Source of the DNA: Hyphomicrobiales bacterium
GTDB lineage: Bacteria; Pseudomonadota; Alphaproteobacteria; Rhizobiales; Rhizobiaceae
Length of the DNA stretch: 64,000 nt
Assembly (NCBI GenBank): GCA_900469445.1
Contig: UBXM01000033.1
Location: 7,732 to 71,731, forward strand
Reading direction: 5' to 3'
Shown here in pieces: positions 33,869 to 43,330 of this stretch. How positions within the stretch are numbered: position 1 is the first letter of the stretch; the number at the start of each line of letters is the position of its first letter. Below the pieces are notes generated by a model. It did no database searches and had not been told where the DNA came from. It worked only from the letters and a program-made list of their open reading frames with translations. The position numbers and the translations under genes are program-made.

Positions 33869-34285
33869 ATGGCAGAAGCCATGCCGGAAATCGAAGTGAA
33901 GTTGCGCCATTATGGCTTGCGGCCGACACGGCAGCGCGTTGCGCTGGGCGATCTTCTTTTTGCCAAGGGCGACCGCCACCTGACGGTCGAGGAGCTGCAC
34001 GAGGAAGCGATCATTGCCGGCGTGCCCGTGTCTCTGGCGACGGTCTACAACACGCTTCACCAGTTTACCGAAGCCGGGCTGATCCGCGTTCTCGCCGTTG
34101 AAGGCGCCAAGACCTATTTCGACACCAATACGTCGGATCACCATCACTTCTTCGTCGAAGGCCGTAACGAGGTCCTGGACGTTCCTGTCGGCAATCTGGA
34201 GATCGGCAATCTCCCGGAGCCCCCGGAAGGCATGGAAATCGCCCATGTGGACGTCGTCATCCGCCTGCGCGAAAAGCGCTCCTGA
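33869..34285 (+). CDS. irr: Irr, Fur-family iron response regulator
   Basis: The 138-residue protein belongs to the Irr branch of the Fur family, which in Rhizobiales senses haem status and represses iron-using genes under iron limitation. Visible parts are the winged helix (LRPTRQRVALGDLLF; VSLATVYNTLHQFTEAGLI) and the SDHHHFF histidine cluster (about residue 95) used for metal/haem sensing. ATG 33869 has AGGA just upstream; an in-frame TTG at 33848 is possible. The irr/fabA divergent arrangement is conserved in Rhizobiaceae. Confidence 0.94.
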   Translation: MAEAMPEIEVKLRHYGLRPTRQRVALGDLLFAKGDRHLTVEELHEEAIIAGVPVSLATVYNTLHQFTEAGLIRVLAVEGAKTYFDTNTSDHHHFFVEGRNEVLDVPVGNLEIGNLPEPPEGMEIAHVDVVIRLREKRS

Positions 34286-34288
34286 CGC

Positions 34289-34948
34289 CTAACGGCGCTT
34301 TTTCCTTTTGCTTGACTTCAGAGCTTCTTCGGGAGGCCGGCCCGGTCGCGACATGTAGCGCGGCAGGGTCCAGCCGTAGTGGAGCGCGCCGCCGCGCAGC
34401 GCGAAGGAAATCACCACGCCGCAGCCGGCACTGACGAAGAGCGGCTGGCCCATGCCGTGTACGGCGGTGAAGGCCGCGGCTCCCGCCAGCGCGGATGTGA
34501 TATAGATTTCCGGGCGCAACAGCACGGAAGGTTCGTTTGCCAGAACATCGCGCAACACGCCGCCGAGCGTGGCGGTCATGACGCCGGTGACCATCGCGAT
34601 TGTAGGAGAACCGGTTGCGGCCAGACCCTTGGCGGCGCCGAGTACGCAATAGGCGGCAAGACCGATCGCATCGAGCCATAAAAGCAGCTTGTAACGGGAT
34701 TCCACGTAATAGGCGGTGAAATACACGAAAGCGCTTGTGGCGAGGCAGATGAGGATGTAGAGCGGATCGACAACCCAGAAAACCGGGCGGCCGAGAATGA
34801 GATCGCGCACGGTTCCTCCGCCCGATCCGGTTATCGCTGCAAAAAACAGGAAGCCGATGAGGTCGAGCTCCTTGCGCGATGCGGCAAGTGCGCCCGTTGC
34901 CGCAAATACCGCAACGCCCATATAATCGAGTATTATCAGCAGCGGCAT
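34289..34948 (-). CDS. TRIC/UPF0126 (YicG-like) family membrane protein
   Basis: The 219-residue protein has seven predicted transmembrane helices in two similar halves, each with the GTxRDLL-type motif: ITGSGGGTVRDLILG (about 40-54) and MTATLGGVLRDVLAN (about 124-138). This is the prokaryotic trimeric intracellular cation channel family, linked to K+ or glycine movement. A basic tail (KSSKRKKRR) ends the chain. It is convergent with irr, 3 bp apart. Confidence 0.88.
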   Translation of the reverse strand: MPLLIILDYMGVAVFAATGALAASRKELDLIGFLFFAAITGSGGGTVRDLILGRPVFWVVDPLYILICLATSAFVYFTAYYVESRYKLLLWLDAIGLAAYCVLGAAKGLAATGSPTIAMVTGVMTATLGGVLRDVLANEPSVLLRPEIYITSALAGAAAFTAVHGMGQPLFVSAGCGVVISFALRGGALHYGWTLPRYMSRPGRPPEEALKSSKRKKRR

Positions 34949-35061
34949 GTCATTCTCCAGCGTCGCGCAAGTGCCTGGGCTTAATGGTCGAGGATACTAA
35001 TTCGTGCCCTGCATATACGTAATTCGTGCTGCAGCGTCATAAACAGATCAATTTGCCTGTG

Positions 35062-35547
35062 GTGAACGCCGTGAAAATGCATTTTGTCGCGATACTCCAA
35101 GCCATTGCCCTCCTGGTGATGATGCCGGTAATGGCATCTGCCCAGCAGCAGCTGCTGCAGGACCCTGAAATGTTCGAAAAGGGCTTCTTTCGCAAAAGCT
35201 GCAAGACCGTCGATTTCGGACCCAATTTCGTCAAGCGCTTCGATATCAACAACGACAATATTACCGATGTCGTCATCGATCACAGCGCGCTGACCTGCGA
35301 CGGCGTACGCGGCCCGAGATGCAATGAGGACGGCTGCCCGCAGAATTTCTATGTCCAGGTCAAGGAAGGCGGCTACATCATGATCGCCACCGCCTGGGTC
35401 TATGGGTACGATTTCGTCCAGTATTTCGGCAACATGGTCTTCATGTTCAAGATGCATCCGCGCTTCTGCGAGCGCACCGATGCGGTTCCGTGCGAGATGC
35501 GCGTTCGCGTCCGGGGAACGAAATTCGTCACCATCTCCAAGAAATAG
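35062..35547 (+). CDS. Secreted Cys-rich hypothetical protein
   Basis: With the GTG at 35062 the protein has 161 residues, starting with a clear signal peptide (VKMHFVAILQAIALLVMM, cleavage near ASA-QQ). Alternative starts are GTG 35071, ATG 35077 and a longer ATG at 35026. The mature part has six cysteines and an acidic loop (RFDINNDNITDVVID) like a calcium-binding FG-GAP/EF-hand type turn. No family is recognised. It is probably periplasmic or extracellular. Confidence 0.72.
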   Translation: MNAVKMHFVAILQAIALLVMMPVMASAQQQLLQDPEMFEKGFFRKSCKTVDFGPNFVKRFDINNDNITDVVIDHSALTCDGVRGPRCNEDGCPQNFYVQVKEGGYIMIATAWVYGYDFVQYFGNMVFMFKMHPRFCERTDAVPCEMRVRVRGTKFVTISKK

Positions 35548-36336
35548 CTAGCGCGGGAAGACGCTTTCGATCCGGCCTGTCAGGGAATAGGCGGTCAGGC
35601 TCATCCATTCGCGTGCCGCGGTCGTGGTGATCTGGGCGTTGAGCGCCGGCTGGGTGAAGTCCAGGCCGGGTGAAACCACGCCACTCGTTCTGTAGTCGAC
35701 CGGCCAGGGCGTCACCGTGATGCCCGCCTTTCGGAACAATCCCACCGAGCGCGGCATATGGAAGGCTGACGTGATCAGCAGGCAGTTCTCAAGCCCTTGC
35801 ATCTTCAGGAGTTCGGCCGTGTTGAGGCTGTTCTCGTAGGTCGTGCGGGACGTGTTCTCCTTGATCAGCCGGTCGGTAGAGATGCCGAAGGCCGAAAAGA
35901 AACGTTCCGCCGTCTGTGCCTCGCCCTCGAAAGTGCCGCTGATCGACCCGTCGCCGCCCGAAATCAGGATACGCGCCTCAGGGTAATTGCGGGCGAGCCG
36001 CAGGGCTTCGACGAAGCGATCGGCCGACTGGTTGAGCTCCATGCCGCCGCGCGCCGTATTGATTTCGTTGTCGAAGGCGCCGCCGAGAATGATCATGCAG
36101 GTGACGTCGGCGGGATCGGCTGCCGGTTTGGGAAAGCGGGCTTCCAGGACCTGCAGCGCCACCGTGCCCGTCGTCGTGAACAATGTGACAAAGAGCGTCA
36201 GTGCGGCGAGAAATGCCGAGAGACCTCCCAGTTTTCGCCAGCCGATGAAAGCGAGCACCGCAGCAAAGGTGGCAAGAAGGAAGGCCAGGGAGAGCGGTTG
36301 GGCGAAAACCCAGAACAGCTTGGAAATAAGAAACAT
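35548..36336 (-). CDS. YdcF/ElyC family (DUF218) envelope protein
   Basis: The 262-residue protein has two N-terminal transmembrane segments (about 5-25 and 36-60), then a DUF218 domain with CMIILGGAFDNE (about 84-95), ARILISGGDG (about 124-133) and NTSRTTYENSLNT followed by CLLITSAFHMPRS. ElyC in E. coli affects envelope carbon-lipid metabolism; SanA and YdcF are paralogues. The precise role here is unknown. It is convergent with the secreted hypothetical gene, directly abutting. Confidence 0.85.
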   Translation of the reverse strand: MFLISKLFWVFAQPLSLAFLLATFAAVLAFIGWRKLGGLSAFLAALTLFVTLFTTTGTVALQVLEARFPKPAADPADVTCMIILGGAFDNEINTARGGMELNQSADRFVEALRLARNYPEARILISGGDGSISGTFEGEAQTAERFFSAFGISTDRLIKENTSRTTYENSLNTAELLKMQGLENCLLITSAFHMPRSVGLFRKAGITVTPWPVDYRTSGVVSPGLDFTQPALNAQITTTAAREWMSLTAYSLTGRIESVFPR

Positions 36337-36366
36337 GAAGGCTCGCGTATCCGATTCGCGAGCAGT

Positions 36367-37143
36367 CTACAGCGTGCGGCGCTGCCGGTGAACGATCGGC
36401 TGCTGGAAATGCAGGTGCAGCGGGCGCGGCAGAGCCCTGGTGGCAAGCGCGACGACGATTGTTATTAGCGCAACAATCGATAGCGCATCCTGGCCCATAA
36501 AGTGGGTCGCGAAGGCTCCGGTCACGGCTCCGGCCGCCATGCCGGTCCATGGCACGACCTGGATCAGCCAGCCCCGCGGATTGCGGTCGCCGATCATCCA
36601 CCGCCCGATGCCGCGACCGAAACGGGACAATGCGCCGGTGATATAGGTCAGTCCGATCGGCAGACCCTCGATCTGTTCCACGGTCGCGTTGATCAGACCC
36701 ATGGCAAATACAACCAGATAGAATTGCAGCCGGAGGTGATCGGCAGGCACGGCCGAGGCACCCGCCAGCAGGATTGCCACGGTGGACAGCACCACGAAGG
36801 CGCGTCTTGCCGACACCCGATAGGCAAGCACGATGCCGAGCGCATTGCCGAGAATGAAGATCCAGAGTGCGCCGAACAGGGTCAGCGCATGGCCGTAATT
36901 GCCGTCGGCAAAGGATATTGCTGCGCGTGTCGTGTTGCCGCTCATGAAGGAGACGAAATCGCCCGAAAGGATGAGGCCGATCGCATCTGTCATGCCGGCG
37001 ATGAAGGAGATCGCCGCGACGAGCATTAAACCGGTCGTGGTTCGCCGTTTGCGGATGAGGTGTCGACGTCTCTGGCGTGTCATTGGACGAGAGTGGTTGG
37101 GGTGTATTTCCGGGCAATCTGCCGCAAAACCGTCTGGCGGCAT
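36367..37143 (-). CDS. DUF1275 (YoaK-like) membrane protein
   Basis: The 258-residue protein has six hydrophobic segments and the family opening SFIAGMTDAIGLILSGDFVS with FMSGNTTR (about 45-72). The function of DUF1275 proteins is not established. An alternative start at the ATG 37083 (MTRQRRRHL) would give a 238-residue protein with a typical basic opening and may be the true one. It follows in the same direction as the flavoprotein gene, but the 45-bp gap does not prove an operon. Confidence 0.8.
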   Translation of the reverse strand: MPPDGFAADCPEIHPNHSRPMTRQRRRHLIRKRRTTTGLMLVAAISFIAGMTDAIGLILSGDFVSFMSGNTTRAAISFADGNYGHALTLFGALWIFILGNALGIVLAYRVSARRAFVVLSTVAILLAGASAVPADHLRLQFYLVVFAMGLINATVEQIEGLPIGLTYITGALSRFGRGIGRWMIGDRNPRGWLIQVVPWTGMAAGAVTGAFATHFMGQDALSIVALITIVVALATRALPRPLHLHFQQPIVHRQRRTL

Positions 37144-37188
37144 TGATCCATGACAATAGCGGGAGAAAGGGTCGCAGTCCTGTCGAAA

Positions 37189-38409
37189 CTAATGGTCCGA
37201 AAGCCAGTTCAGCATCCCAGCGGCCGCCGCCCGTCCGGTCGCGAAACAGGCCGTGAGCAGATAGCCGCCGGTCGGTGCTTCCCAGTCGATCATTTCACCG
37301 GCCGCAAACAGGCCGGGGCGGGATTTCAGCATATAGCGCTCGTCGATCCCGCTCCAGGCTATGCCGCCAGCTGACGAGATCGCCTCGGCGATCGGGCGGG
37401 GCCGGAGAACCGGGATCGGCAGCGCCTTGATAAGACCGGCGAGTTGCTCTGCTGGCATCTGGTTCGAATCTGCAAGCAGTTCGCGGATGAGTGCAGCCTT
37501 AACCCCATCCAGTCCAGCGCCCTTGCGCAGCCGGTTGGAAAAGCTTGCCTTGGCATCCTGTCTTGAGAGATCGCGGACAAGGCGTTCCTGCGGTCGCCCC
37601 GGCATCAGGTCGATCGTGAGGGTGGCTTTCCCGTTGCGGAGAAGCCGGTCGCGCAATGCCGCTGAATGAGCGTAGACGAGACTGCCTTCTATCCCGTGTT
37701 TGGAAATGACGAATTCGCCCGGATAGGTGCCGGCATCGGATGTCGTCGAGACGGATTTCAGCGGTGCTCCGGCGTAACGTTCAACGAAGATATCGCTCCA
37801 GCCGACATCGAAGCCGCAATTGGCGGGCTGCAGATCGCCAATGGTTATGCCCAGATCCTTCAGCCACGGCACCCAGGCGGCATCGGAACCAAGCCGTGGC
37901 CAGCTTGCGCCGCCGAGCGCCAGGAGTGTGGCGTCCGGTTGAATGATGCGTTCTCCATCGGGCGTGTCGAACTGGTAGCCGTCATCCTTGAAACCGGTCC
38001 AGCGATGCCGGGTCTTGAGTGCCACGCCCTGTGCTTCCAGCCGCTTCAGCCAGGCACGCAAAAGGGGAGACGCCTTCATCGCCACCGGGAAAACGCGGCC
38101 GGATGTGCCGACGAATGTTTCGGTGCCGAGCCCCGCCGCCCATTGCCGCACGTCTTCCGGTTTGAAGGCATTAAGCGCCGGTTCCAGGTGAGATGAGGCC
38201 TTACCGAAACGCCCGGAAAAACGGGTGAAATCTTCCGAATGGGTGATGTTCAGCCCGGATTTTCCGGCAAGCAGGAATTTGCGCGCGAATGTCGGCATCG
38301 CGTCATAGACCGTGACCGATATGCCGTGCGCGGAAGAAGAGGCGGAAAGCACCTCCGCCGCCATCAGTCCCGCCGGCCCGCCGCCGATGATTGCTACCTG
38401 TTTCGTCAT
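37189..38409 (-). CDS. HI0933-like NAD(P)/FAD-dependent oxidoreductase (TIGR03862 type)
   Basis: The 406-residue flavoprotein starts with the FAD-binding dinucleotide motif IIGGGPAGLMAAEVL and ends with the FAD-contacting LFAAGEMIDWEAPTGGYLLT. Family members are of the HI0933/BaiN type, some of which reduce bile acids or act on unknown substrates. GGAGA precedes the ATG. Its function here is not deducible. Confidence 0.87.
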   Translation of the reverse strand: MTKQVAIIGGGPAGLMAAEVLSASSSAHGISVTVYDAMPTFARKFLLAGKSGLNITHSEDFTRFSGRFGKASSHLEPALNAFKPEDVRQWAAGLGTETFVGTSGRVFPVAMKASPLLRAWLKRLEAQGVALKTRHRWTGFKDDGYQFDTPDGERIIQPDATLLALGGASWPRLGSDAAWVPWLKDLGITIGDLQPANCGFDVGWSDIFVERYAGAPLKSVSTTSDAGTYPGEFVISKHGIEGSLVYAHSAALRDRLLRNGKATLTIDLMPGRPQERLVRDLSRQDAKASFSNRLRKGAGLDGVKAALIRELLADSNQMPAEQLAGLIKALPIPVLRPRPIAEAISSAGGIAWSGIDERYMLKSRPGLFAAGEMIDWEAPTGGYLLTACFATGRAAAAGMLNWLSDH

Positions 38410-38458
38410 GCTCTCCGGTTACGGCAGATCGTGCCGCTTTTCCAGAGCCTCGGCTTTT

Positions 38459-39283
38459 TCAGGTGAGCAGGGCTTCCGTCAGCGGATGATGCGGATCGGC
38501 AAGTCCGTCGAGAATGTTGAAATGGTGACGGTCCGGCTCCTCGACGCAATCCGTCTCGGCGCCCAGTCCTTTCCAGATATTGGCGAGCAGCGCGTTCTGG
38601 CGGAGAAACTCCGAGCGCTCGGCGCCACCGACCCAGCAGGTGAGGCGGGTCCGAAGCAACGGCTCAAGCAGGACGGGGCTTTCGAGATAGGCTTCCGCGA
38701 TGTCGATCTGCTGCGTCTCGTTCATCTGCGTATTGATGAGGGGGCGCAGGTCGTGAACGCCCGAGATCGACACGACATTGACGATCCGTTTGCGAACCTC
38801 TTCCGGCAGGGGGGATGACGCGCTGACCATGCGGGTAACGAGATGCCCCCCGGCCGAATGTCCCGCCAGTCTTATCGGGCCGGAGACGATTTCCGCGGCG
38901 GCTTCGATGGCCTTGCCGATTTCCTGGGTGATCCCCGAGATCCGGTTTTCAGGCGCCAGCGTGTAGCTCGGCATGGCGACGGCATAACCGGTTTCCACCG
39001 CCCCATGGGCCAGATGCGAGAAATAGCTGTTGTCGAGCCTGATCCAGAAGCCGCCATGGACGAAGACGACTAGGCCGATCGGATCGCCGGCCGGCAGGAA
39101 CAGGTCAAACCGGTTGCGCGGTTTGTCGCCATAGCTGAGGCCCAGCTTCGCCTGGCTGGTGTCAGTCATTCGATCGCGATATTGCTTTGCAGGTTCGGCC
39201 CATGCGCCCGGCCAGCGATCGCCCTGCGGGATATTGGCCCCGTTGGCATAGGCGTCGTCCCAGTCGATGATCTTGTGGCGCAT
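38459..39283 (-). CDS. Alpha/beta hydrolase, arylformamidase-like (HGGXW)
   Basis: The 274-residue hydrolase has the HGGFW oxyanion motif (VVFVHGGFWIRLDNSYF), nucleophile Ser in GHSAGGHLV, and late Asp/His (DRHHFNILDGL). The HGGXW signature is that of kynurenine formamidases and related esterases. The ATG at 39283 has GAGGAGA 5-6 nt upstream; a start 11 codons earlier is less likely. It is divergent from a 2-aminobenzoate-type CoA ligase gene, which would fit processing of N-formylkynurenine or another aryl amide, but kynureninase is not in the window. Confidence 0.75.
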   Translation of the reverse strand: MRHKIIDWDDAYANGANIPQGDRWPGAWAEPAKQYRDRMTDTSQAKLGLSYGDKPRNRFDLFLPAGDPIGLVVFVHGGFWIRLDNSYFSHLAHGAVETGYAVAMPSYTLAPENRISGITQEIGKAIEAAAEIVSGPIRLAGHSAGGHLVTRMVSASSPLPEEVRKRIVNVVSISGVHDLRPLINTQMNETQQIDIAEAYLESPVLLEPLLRTRLTCWVGGAERSEFLRQNALLANIWKGLGAETDCVEEPDRHHFNILDGLADPHHPLTEALLT

Positions 39284-39486
39284 GCGGCTCTCCTCTTGTT
39301 TCGTCGCTTCAGACATACCGCATGACGGGCCTCTGACCAGCCCTGTGGCTGGAAAGAATGACGAGAAAACAGGTGCTTCCGAAAAATATTACAAACTTAA
39401 AATTTCTCTCTTGTCAGTATCCGAACTCGGTGCAATTCTGGACAAAAGGCAAAAAGCCGCATCGATAAGAATATGGGAACGTGACT

Positions 39487-41112
39487 ATGCTGGGACCGTC
39501 AGGCCATCAGGATACCTATGCCCGCGATAACCTTCCGCCCTTCGAAGAATGGCCGGAAATAAGGCTCGATGGCTTCCAATACCCCGAATGGATGAATGCC
39601 GGCGTCGAGCTGACCGACCGCATGGTCGAGCGCGGTTTCGGCGACCATACGGCGCTGATCGGCAATGGCCGGCGACGCACCTACAAGGAGCTGACGGACT
39701 GGACGAACCGCATCGCGCGGGCGCTGACCGAGGACTATGGGATCAAGCCGGGTAACCGCATTTTGATCCGCTCGGCCAACAATCCGGCCATGGTCGCCTG
39801 CTGGCTGGCGGCGACCAAGGCGGGGGCAGTCGTCGTCAACACCATGCCGATGCTGCGTTCGGGCGAGCTCACCAAGATCATCGACAAGGCTGAAGTGACG
39901 CTGGCGCTCTGCGACACGCGGCTGATGGACGAACTAGTCGCCGCCGCCAAGGAAAGCGCCTTTCTCACCCAGGTGGTCGGTTTCGACGGCACTGCCAATC
40001 ACGACGCCGAACTCGATCGCGCGGCGTTGAACAAGCCGGTGCAGTTCGAGGCGGCAAAGACCGGCCGCGATGACGTCGCTTTGCTCGGCTTCACCTCCGG
40101 TTCGACCGGCGTGCCCAAGGCGACGATGCATTTCCATCGCGATATCCTGATCATCGCGGACGGTTATGCGAAGGAGGTTCTGGGTGTACGGCCGGACGAT
40201 GTTTTCGTCGGCTCGCCGCCGCTCGCCTTCACCTTCGGGCTTGGCGGTCTGGCCGTCTTCCCGCTCCGCTTCGGCGCAAGTGCCGCTCTTCTGGAAAACG
40301 CGGCGCCGCCGAAGATGATCGAGATCATCGAGACCTATAAGGCGACGATCTGTTTCACCGCGCCGACCGCCTATCGCGCCATGTTGTCGGCCATGGAAAC
40401 CGGTGCCGATCTGTCTTCGCTGAGGATCGCGGTCTCTGCCGGCGAAACACTGCCGGGGCCTGTCTTCGACGAGTGGATGAAAAAGACCGGCACGCCGATC
40501 CTCGACGGTATCGGCGGCACCGAGATGCTGCATATCTTCATTTCCAACCGGCTGAACGATTTCAGGGCATCCAGCACCGGCAAACCGCTGATGGGTTATC
40601 AGGCCAAGGTCGTCAATGATGAGTTCAACGAAGTGCCGCGTGGCACCCCGGGTCATCTCGTTGTCAAAGGCCCGATCGGTTGCCGTTATCTCGCCGACGA
40701 TCGCCAGCGGAATTTCGTCAAGAACGGCTGGAATGTCACCGGCGATACATTCGTGCAGGACACGGACGGCTATTTCCATTTCGCCGCCCGCTCCGACGAC
40801 ATGATCGTTTCGGGCGGCTACAACATCGCCGGCCCGGAAGTGGAGGCGGCATTGCTGAAACACGAGGCGGTGCAGGAATGCGCGGTGATCGGCGTGCCGG
40901 ACGATATTCGCGGCATGGTCGTCGAGGCGCATGTCGTTCTGGTGCCGGGATCGGACCCGTGCGACGCCATGGCGAAGCTTCTGCAGGAGCACGTGAAAAA
41001 GCTGATCGCGCCCTACAAATACCCGCGCTCGGTCGTCTTCACCGACACGCTTCCGAAGACCGAAACCGGCAAGATCCAGCGCTTCCGGCTGAAGCAGGTG
41101 CTTTCGGCGTAA
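39487..41112 (+). CDS. 2-aminobenzoate/benzoate-CoA ligase family AMP-dependent synthetase
   Basis: The 541-residue acyl-adenylate enzyme would activate an aromatic carboxylate with ATP and CoA. Motifs are the P-loop LLGFTSGSTGVPKATMHFH (about 199-217), the IGGTEMLH A5 motif, WNVTGDTFVQD and the SGGYNIAGPEVE hinge, with the catalytic Lys in KTETGKIQRF near the C-terminus. The overall sequence resembles anthranilate/benzoate-CoA ligases. It sits upstream of a branched-chain-type ABC importer on the same strand. The downstream enzymes for 2-aminobenzoyl-CoA are not in the window, so the substrate is provisional. The ATG at 39487 is favoured over GTG 39481. Confidence 0.85.
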   Translation: MLGPSGHQDTYARDNLPPFEEWPEIRLDGFQYPEWMNAGVELTDRMVERGFGDHTALIGNGRRRTYKELTDWTNRIARALTEDYGIKPGNRILIRSANNPAMVACWLAATKAGAVVVNTMPMLRSGELTKIIDKAEVTLALCDTRLMDELVAAAKESAFLTQVVGFDGTANHDAELDRAALNKPVQFEAAKTGRDDVALLGFTSGSTGVPKATMHFHRDILIIADGYAKEVLGVRPDDVFVGSPPLAFTFGLGGLAVFPLRFGASAALLENAAPPKMIEIIETYKATICFTAPTAYRAMLSAMETGADLSSLRIAVSAGETLPGPVFDEWMKKTGTPILDGIGGTEMLHIFISNRLNDFRASSTGKPLMGYQAKVVNDEFNEVPRGTPGHLVVKGPIGCRYLADDRQRNFVKNGWNVTGDTFVQDTDGYFHFAARSDDMIVSGGYNIAGPEVEAALLKHEAVQECAVIGVPDDIRGMVVEAHVVLVPGSDPCDAMAKLLQEHVKKLIAPYKYPRSVVFTDTLPKTETGKIQRFRLKQVLSA

Positions 41113-41249
41113 ATTGCGTCGCCGCGGCGAAATCTCTTTGCCGGAGGTGGAAGTTTCTGTGTGAATGTGGAAGGTAGCGGTTCCGCTTGGCGATAAGCAA
41201 AGATGCACGTCATGCGGGACAGGGGAACGACAAAAAGGGGAGTACCGCA

Positions 41250-42386
41250 ATGAAGAAAATGCTGGCAGCCGCCACGATGGCGCTCAGCCTCGGTGTTTCG
41301 GGTCTGGCGATAGCCGAGCCGCTCAAGATCGGCATGATCACCACGCTTTCGGGCGGCGGTGCAGGCCTCGGCGTCGATACCCGCGACGGCTTCATGCTGG
41401 CGATCAAGCAGTCCGGCAACAAGGACATCACCGTCGTCACCGAAGACGATGCGCAGAAGCCGGAACTTGCCGTCCAGATCGCCGACAAGATGATCCAGAG
41501 CGACAATGTCGACGTGCTGACCGGCATCGTCTGGTCGAACCTTTTGATGGCGGTGGTGCCGGGCGCGGTGGCGCAGGGCAAGTTCTACGTTTCGACCAAC
41601 GCTGCTCCTGCCGCACTTGCCGGCCAGGGCTGCAACAAGCTCTATTTCAATGCCGCCTACCAGAACGACAATCTTCACGAGGCGATGGGCGAATACGCCA
41701 ACAAGACCAACAAGAAGATGTTCATCCTCGCCCCGAATTATCCGGCCGGCAAGGATTCGCTGACCGGCTTCAAGCGTTATTACAAGGGCGAGCTGGCCGG
41801 CGAAGTCTATACCAAAGTCGGCCAGACGGATTATGCCGCCGAAATCGCCCAGATGCGTGCATCCGGTGCCGACGGCATCTTCGTTTTCCTGCCCGGCGGC
41901 ATGGGCATCGCCTTCATGAAGCAGTTCGCCCAGTCGGGCGTAAAGATCCCGGTCATGGGCCCGGGCTTCTCCTTCAGCCAGGATGTTCTGCCGGCGATCG
42001 GTGACGCGGCGCTCGGCGCAAAGGCATCCGGCCAGTGGGCGCCTGATTTCGACACCGATGTCAGCAAGAAATTCCTGGCCGACTTCCAGAAGGAATATAA
42101 CCGCCTTCCGTCCATCTATGCCGTTCAGGCCTATGATGCGGCGCAGCTGATTGTGTCGGCTGCCGCCAAGGCAAGCGTCAAGGATGCCGATGCATTCCGC
42201 AACGAACTGCTGAAGGCCGATATTCAGTCGCCGCGTGGAAACTTCAAGTTCAACACCAACCAGCATCCGATCCAGGACATCTACCTGACGGAAGTGGTTA
42301 AGAAGGACGGCGTTCTGACCAACAAGACGGTCGAAAAGATCTTCACTGATCACGGTGATGCCTATGCCAAAGACTGCAAGATCTAA
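41250..42386 (+). CDS. Branched-chain-type ABC transporter substrate-binding protein
   Basis: The 378-residue type I periplasmic binding protein (LivK/HAAT family) has a signal peptide (about 1-22, cleavage near AIA-EP) and the opening LKIGMITTLSGGGAGLG. Relatives in aromatic loci bind benzoate or similar acids. AGGGGAG is 8 nt upstream of the ATG. It is first in a five-gene transport operon that follows the CoA ligase by 137 bp. Confidence 0.92.
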   Translation: MKKMLAAATMALSLGVSGLAIAEPLKIGMITTLSGGGAGLGVDTRDGFMLAIKQSGNKDITVVTEDDAQKPELAVQIADKMIQSDNVDVLTGIVWSNLLMAVVPGAVAQGKFYVSTNAAPAALAGQGCNKLYFNAAYQNDNLHEAMGEYANKTNKKMFILAPNYPAGKDSLTGFKRYYKGELAGEVYTKVGQTDYAAEIAQMRASGADGIFVFLPGGMGIAFMKQFAQSGVKIPVMGPGFSFSQDVLPAIGDAALGAKASGQWAPDFDTDVSKKFLADFQKEYNRLPSIYAVQAYDAAQLIVSAAAKASVKDADAFRNELLKADIQSPRGNFKFNTNQHPIQDIYLTEVVKKDGVLTNKTVEKIFTDHGDAYAKDCKI

Positions 42387-42395
42387 GGCATAGAT

Positions 42396-43319
42396 GTGAC
42401 TATCGCACTTGCTCTCGAGCAGTTGCTGAACGGCATCCAGCTCGGCGTCATGTTGTTTCTCATGGCAGCCGGGCTGACGCTGATCTTCGGCGTCATGGGC
42501 CTGATCAACCTCGCTCACGGTTCGCTCTACATGGTCGGGGCATTCGCCTGCGCCACCGTCGCCGCCTGGACCGGTTCCTTCTGGCTCGGCCTGATCGCCA
42601 GCCTTGCCTGCGCCGCCGCTGCCGGCGCCATCGTAGAACTTGCCGTCATCCGCAGGCTTTATGATCGCGACCATCTCGATCAGGTTCTGGCGACCTTCGC
42701 GCTGATCCTGATCTTTTCCGAAGGCACCCGCTGGCTCCTTGGCGATTTCCCGCTCTATCTCGATATTCCGCCGCTGCTGCAGGGCATCGTTACCCTGCCT
42801 GGAGATGCGAGCTATCCGGTCTACCGGCTGGCGATCATCGCCGTCGGCGCGCTGATCGCGCTCGGCCTTTATCTGCTGATCGGCAAGACCCGCCTCGGCA
42901 TGCGTATCCGCGCCGGTGAAAGCGACCGAGAAATGATCGGCGCGCTCGGCGTCGATATCCGCACGCTTTATACGCTGGTCTTTGCGCTCGGTTCGGCGCT
43001 CGCAGGCCTTGCCGGTGCACTCGTCGGCGCGCTGCAATCGGTGCAGGTCGGTATGGGCGAACCGGTTCTGATCCTCGCCTTCGTCGTCATCGTCATCGGC
43101 GGCATCGGCTCGATCAAGGGAGCGCTTTATGGCGCGCTTCTGGTCGGGGTGACCGATACGCTCGGGCGTTTTCTGCTGCCGCAGCTTCTGGCGCTGTTCG
43201 TCGGCCCATCCCAGGCGGGCATGATCGGCGGGGCCATGGCTTCGATGCTGATTTATGTCGTCATGGCCGTCATTCTGGCTGTCAAACCGCGCGGGCTTTT
43301 CCCGCCGGCACATGCGTGA
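42396..43319 (+). CDS. Branched-chain-type ABC permease, LivH-like
   Basis: The 307-residue inner-membrane protein has eight or more hydrophobic segments and the family signature GLTLIFGVMGLINLAHGSLYM near residue 27. The EAA-like loop is around VVIVIGGIGSIKGALYGALLVG. It starts at GTG 42396 with AAGG about 7 nt upstream, 9 bp after the binding-protein gene. Confidence 0.93.
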   Translation: MTIALALEQLLNGIQLGVMLFLMAAGLTLIFGVMGLINLAHGSLYMVGAFACATVAAWTGSFWLGLIASLACAAAAGAIVELAVIRRLYDRDHLDQVLATFALILIFSEGTRWLLGDFPLYLDIPPLLQGIVTLPGDASYPVYRLAIIAVGALIALGLYLLIGKTRLGMRIRAGESDREMIGALGVDIRTLYTLVFALGSALAGLAGALVGALQSVQVGMGEPVLILAFVVIVIGGIGSIKGALYGALLVGVTDTLGRFLLPQLLALFVGPSQAGMIGGAMASMLIYVVMAVILAVKPRGLFPPAHA

Positions 43320-43330
43320 GGCTAAAAAAA

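Noticed and set aside
41119..41130. Palindrome TCGCCGCGGCGA after the CoA ligase gene as a MarR operator
   Set aside because: It is GC-rich, follows the stop at once, and 12-bp GC palindromes are common in this genome. The position does not fit a promoter clearly.
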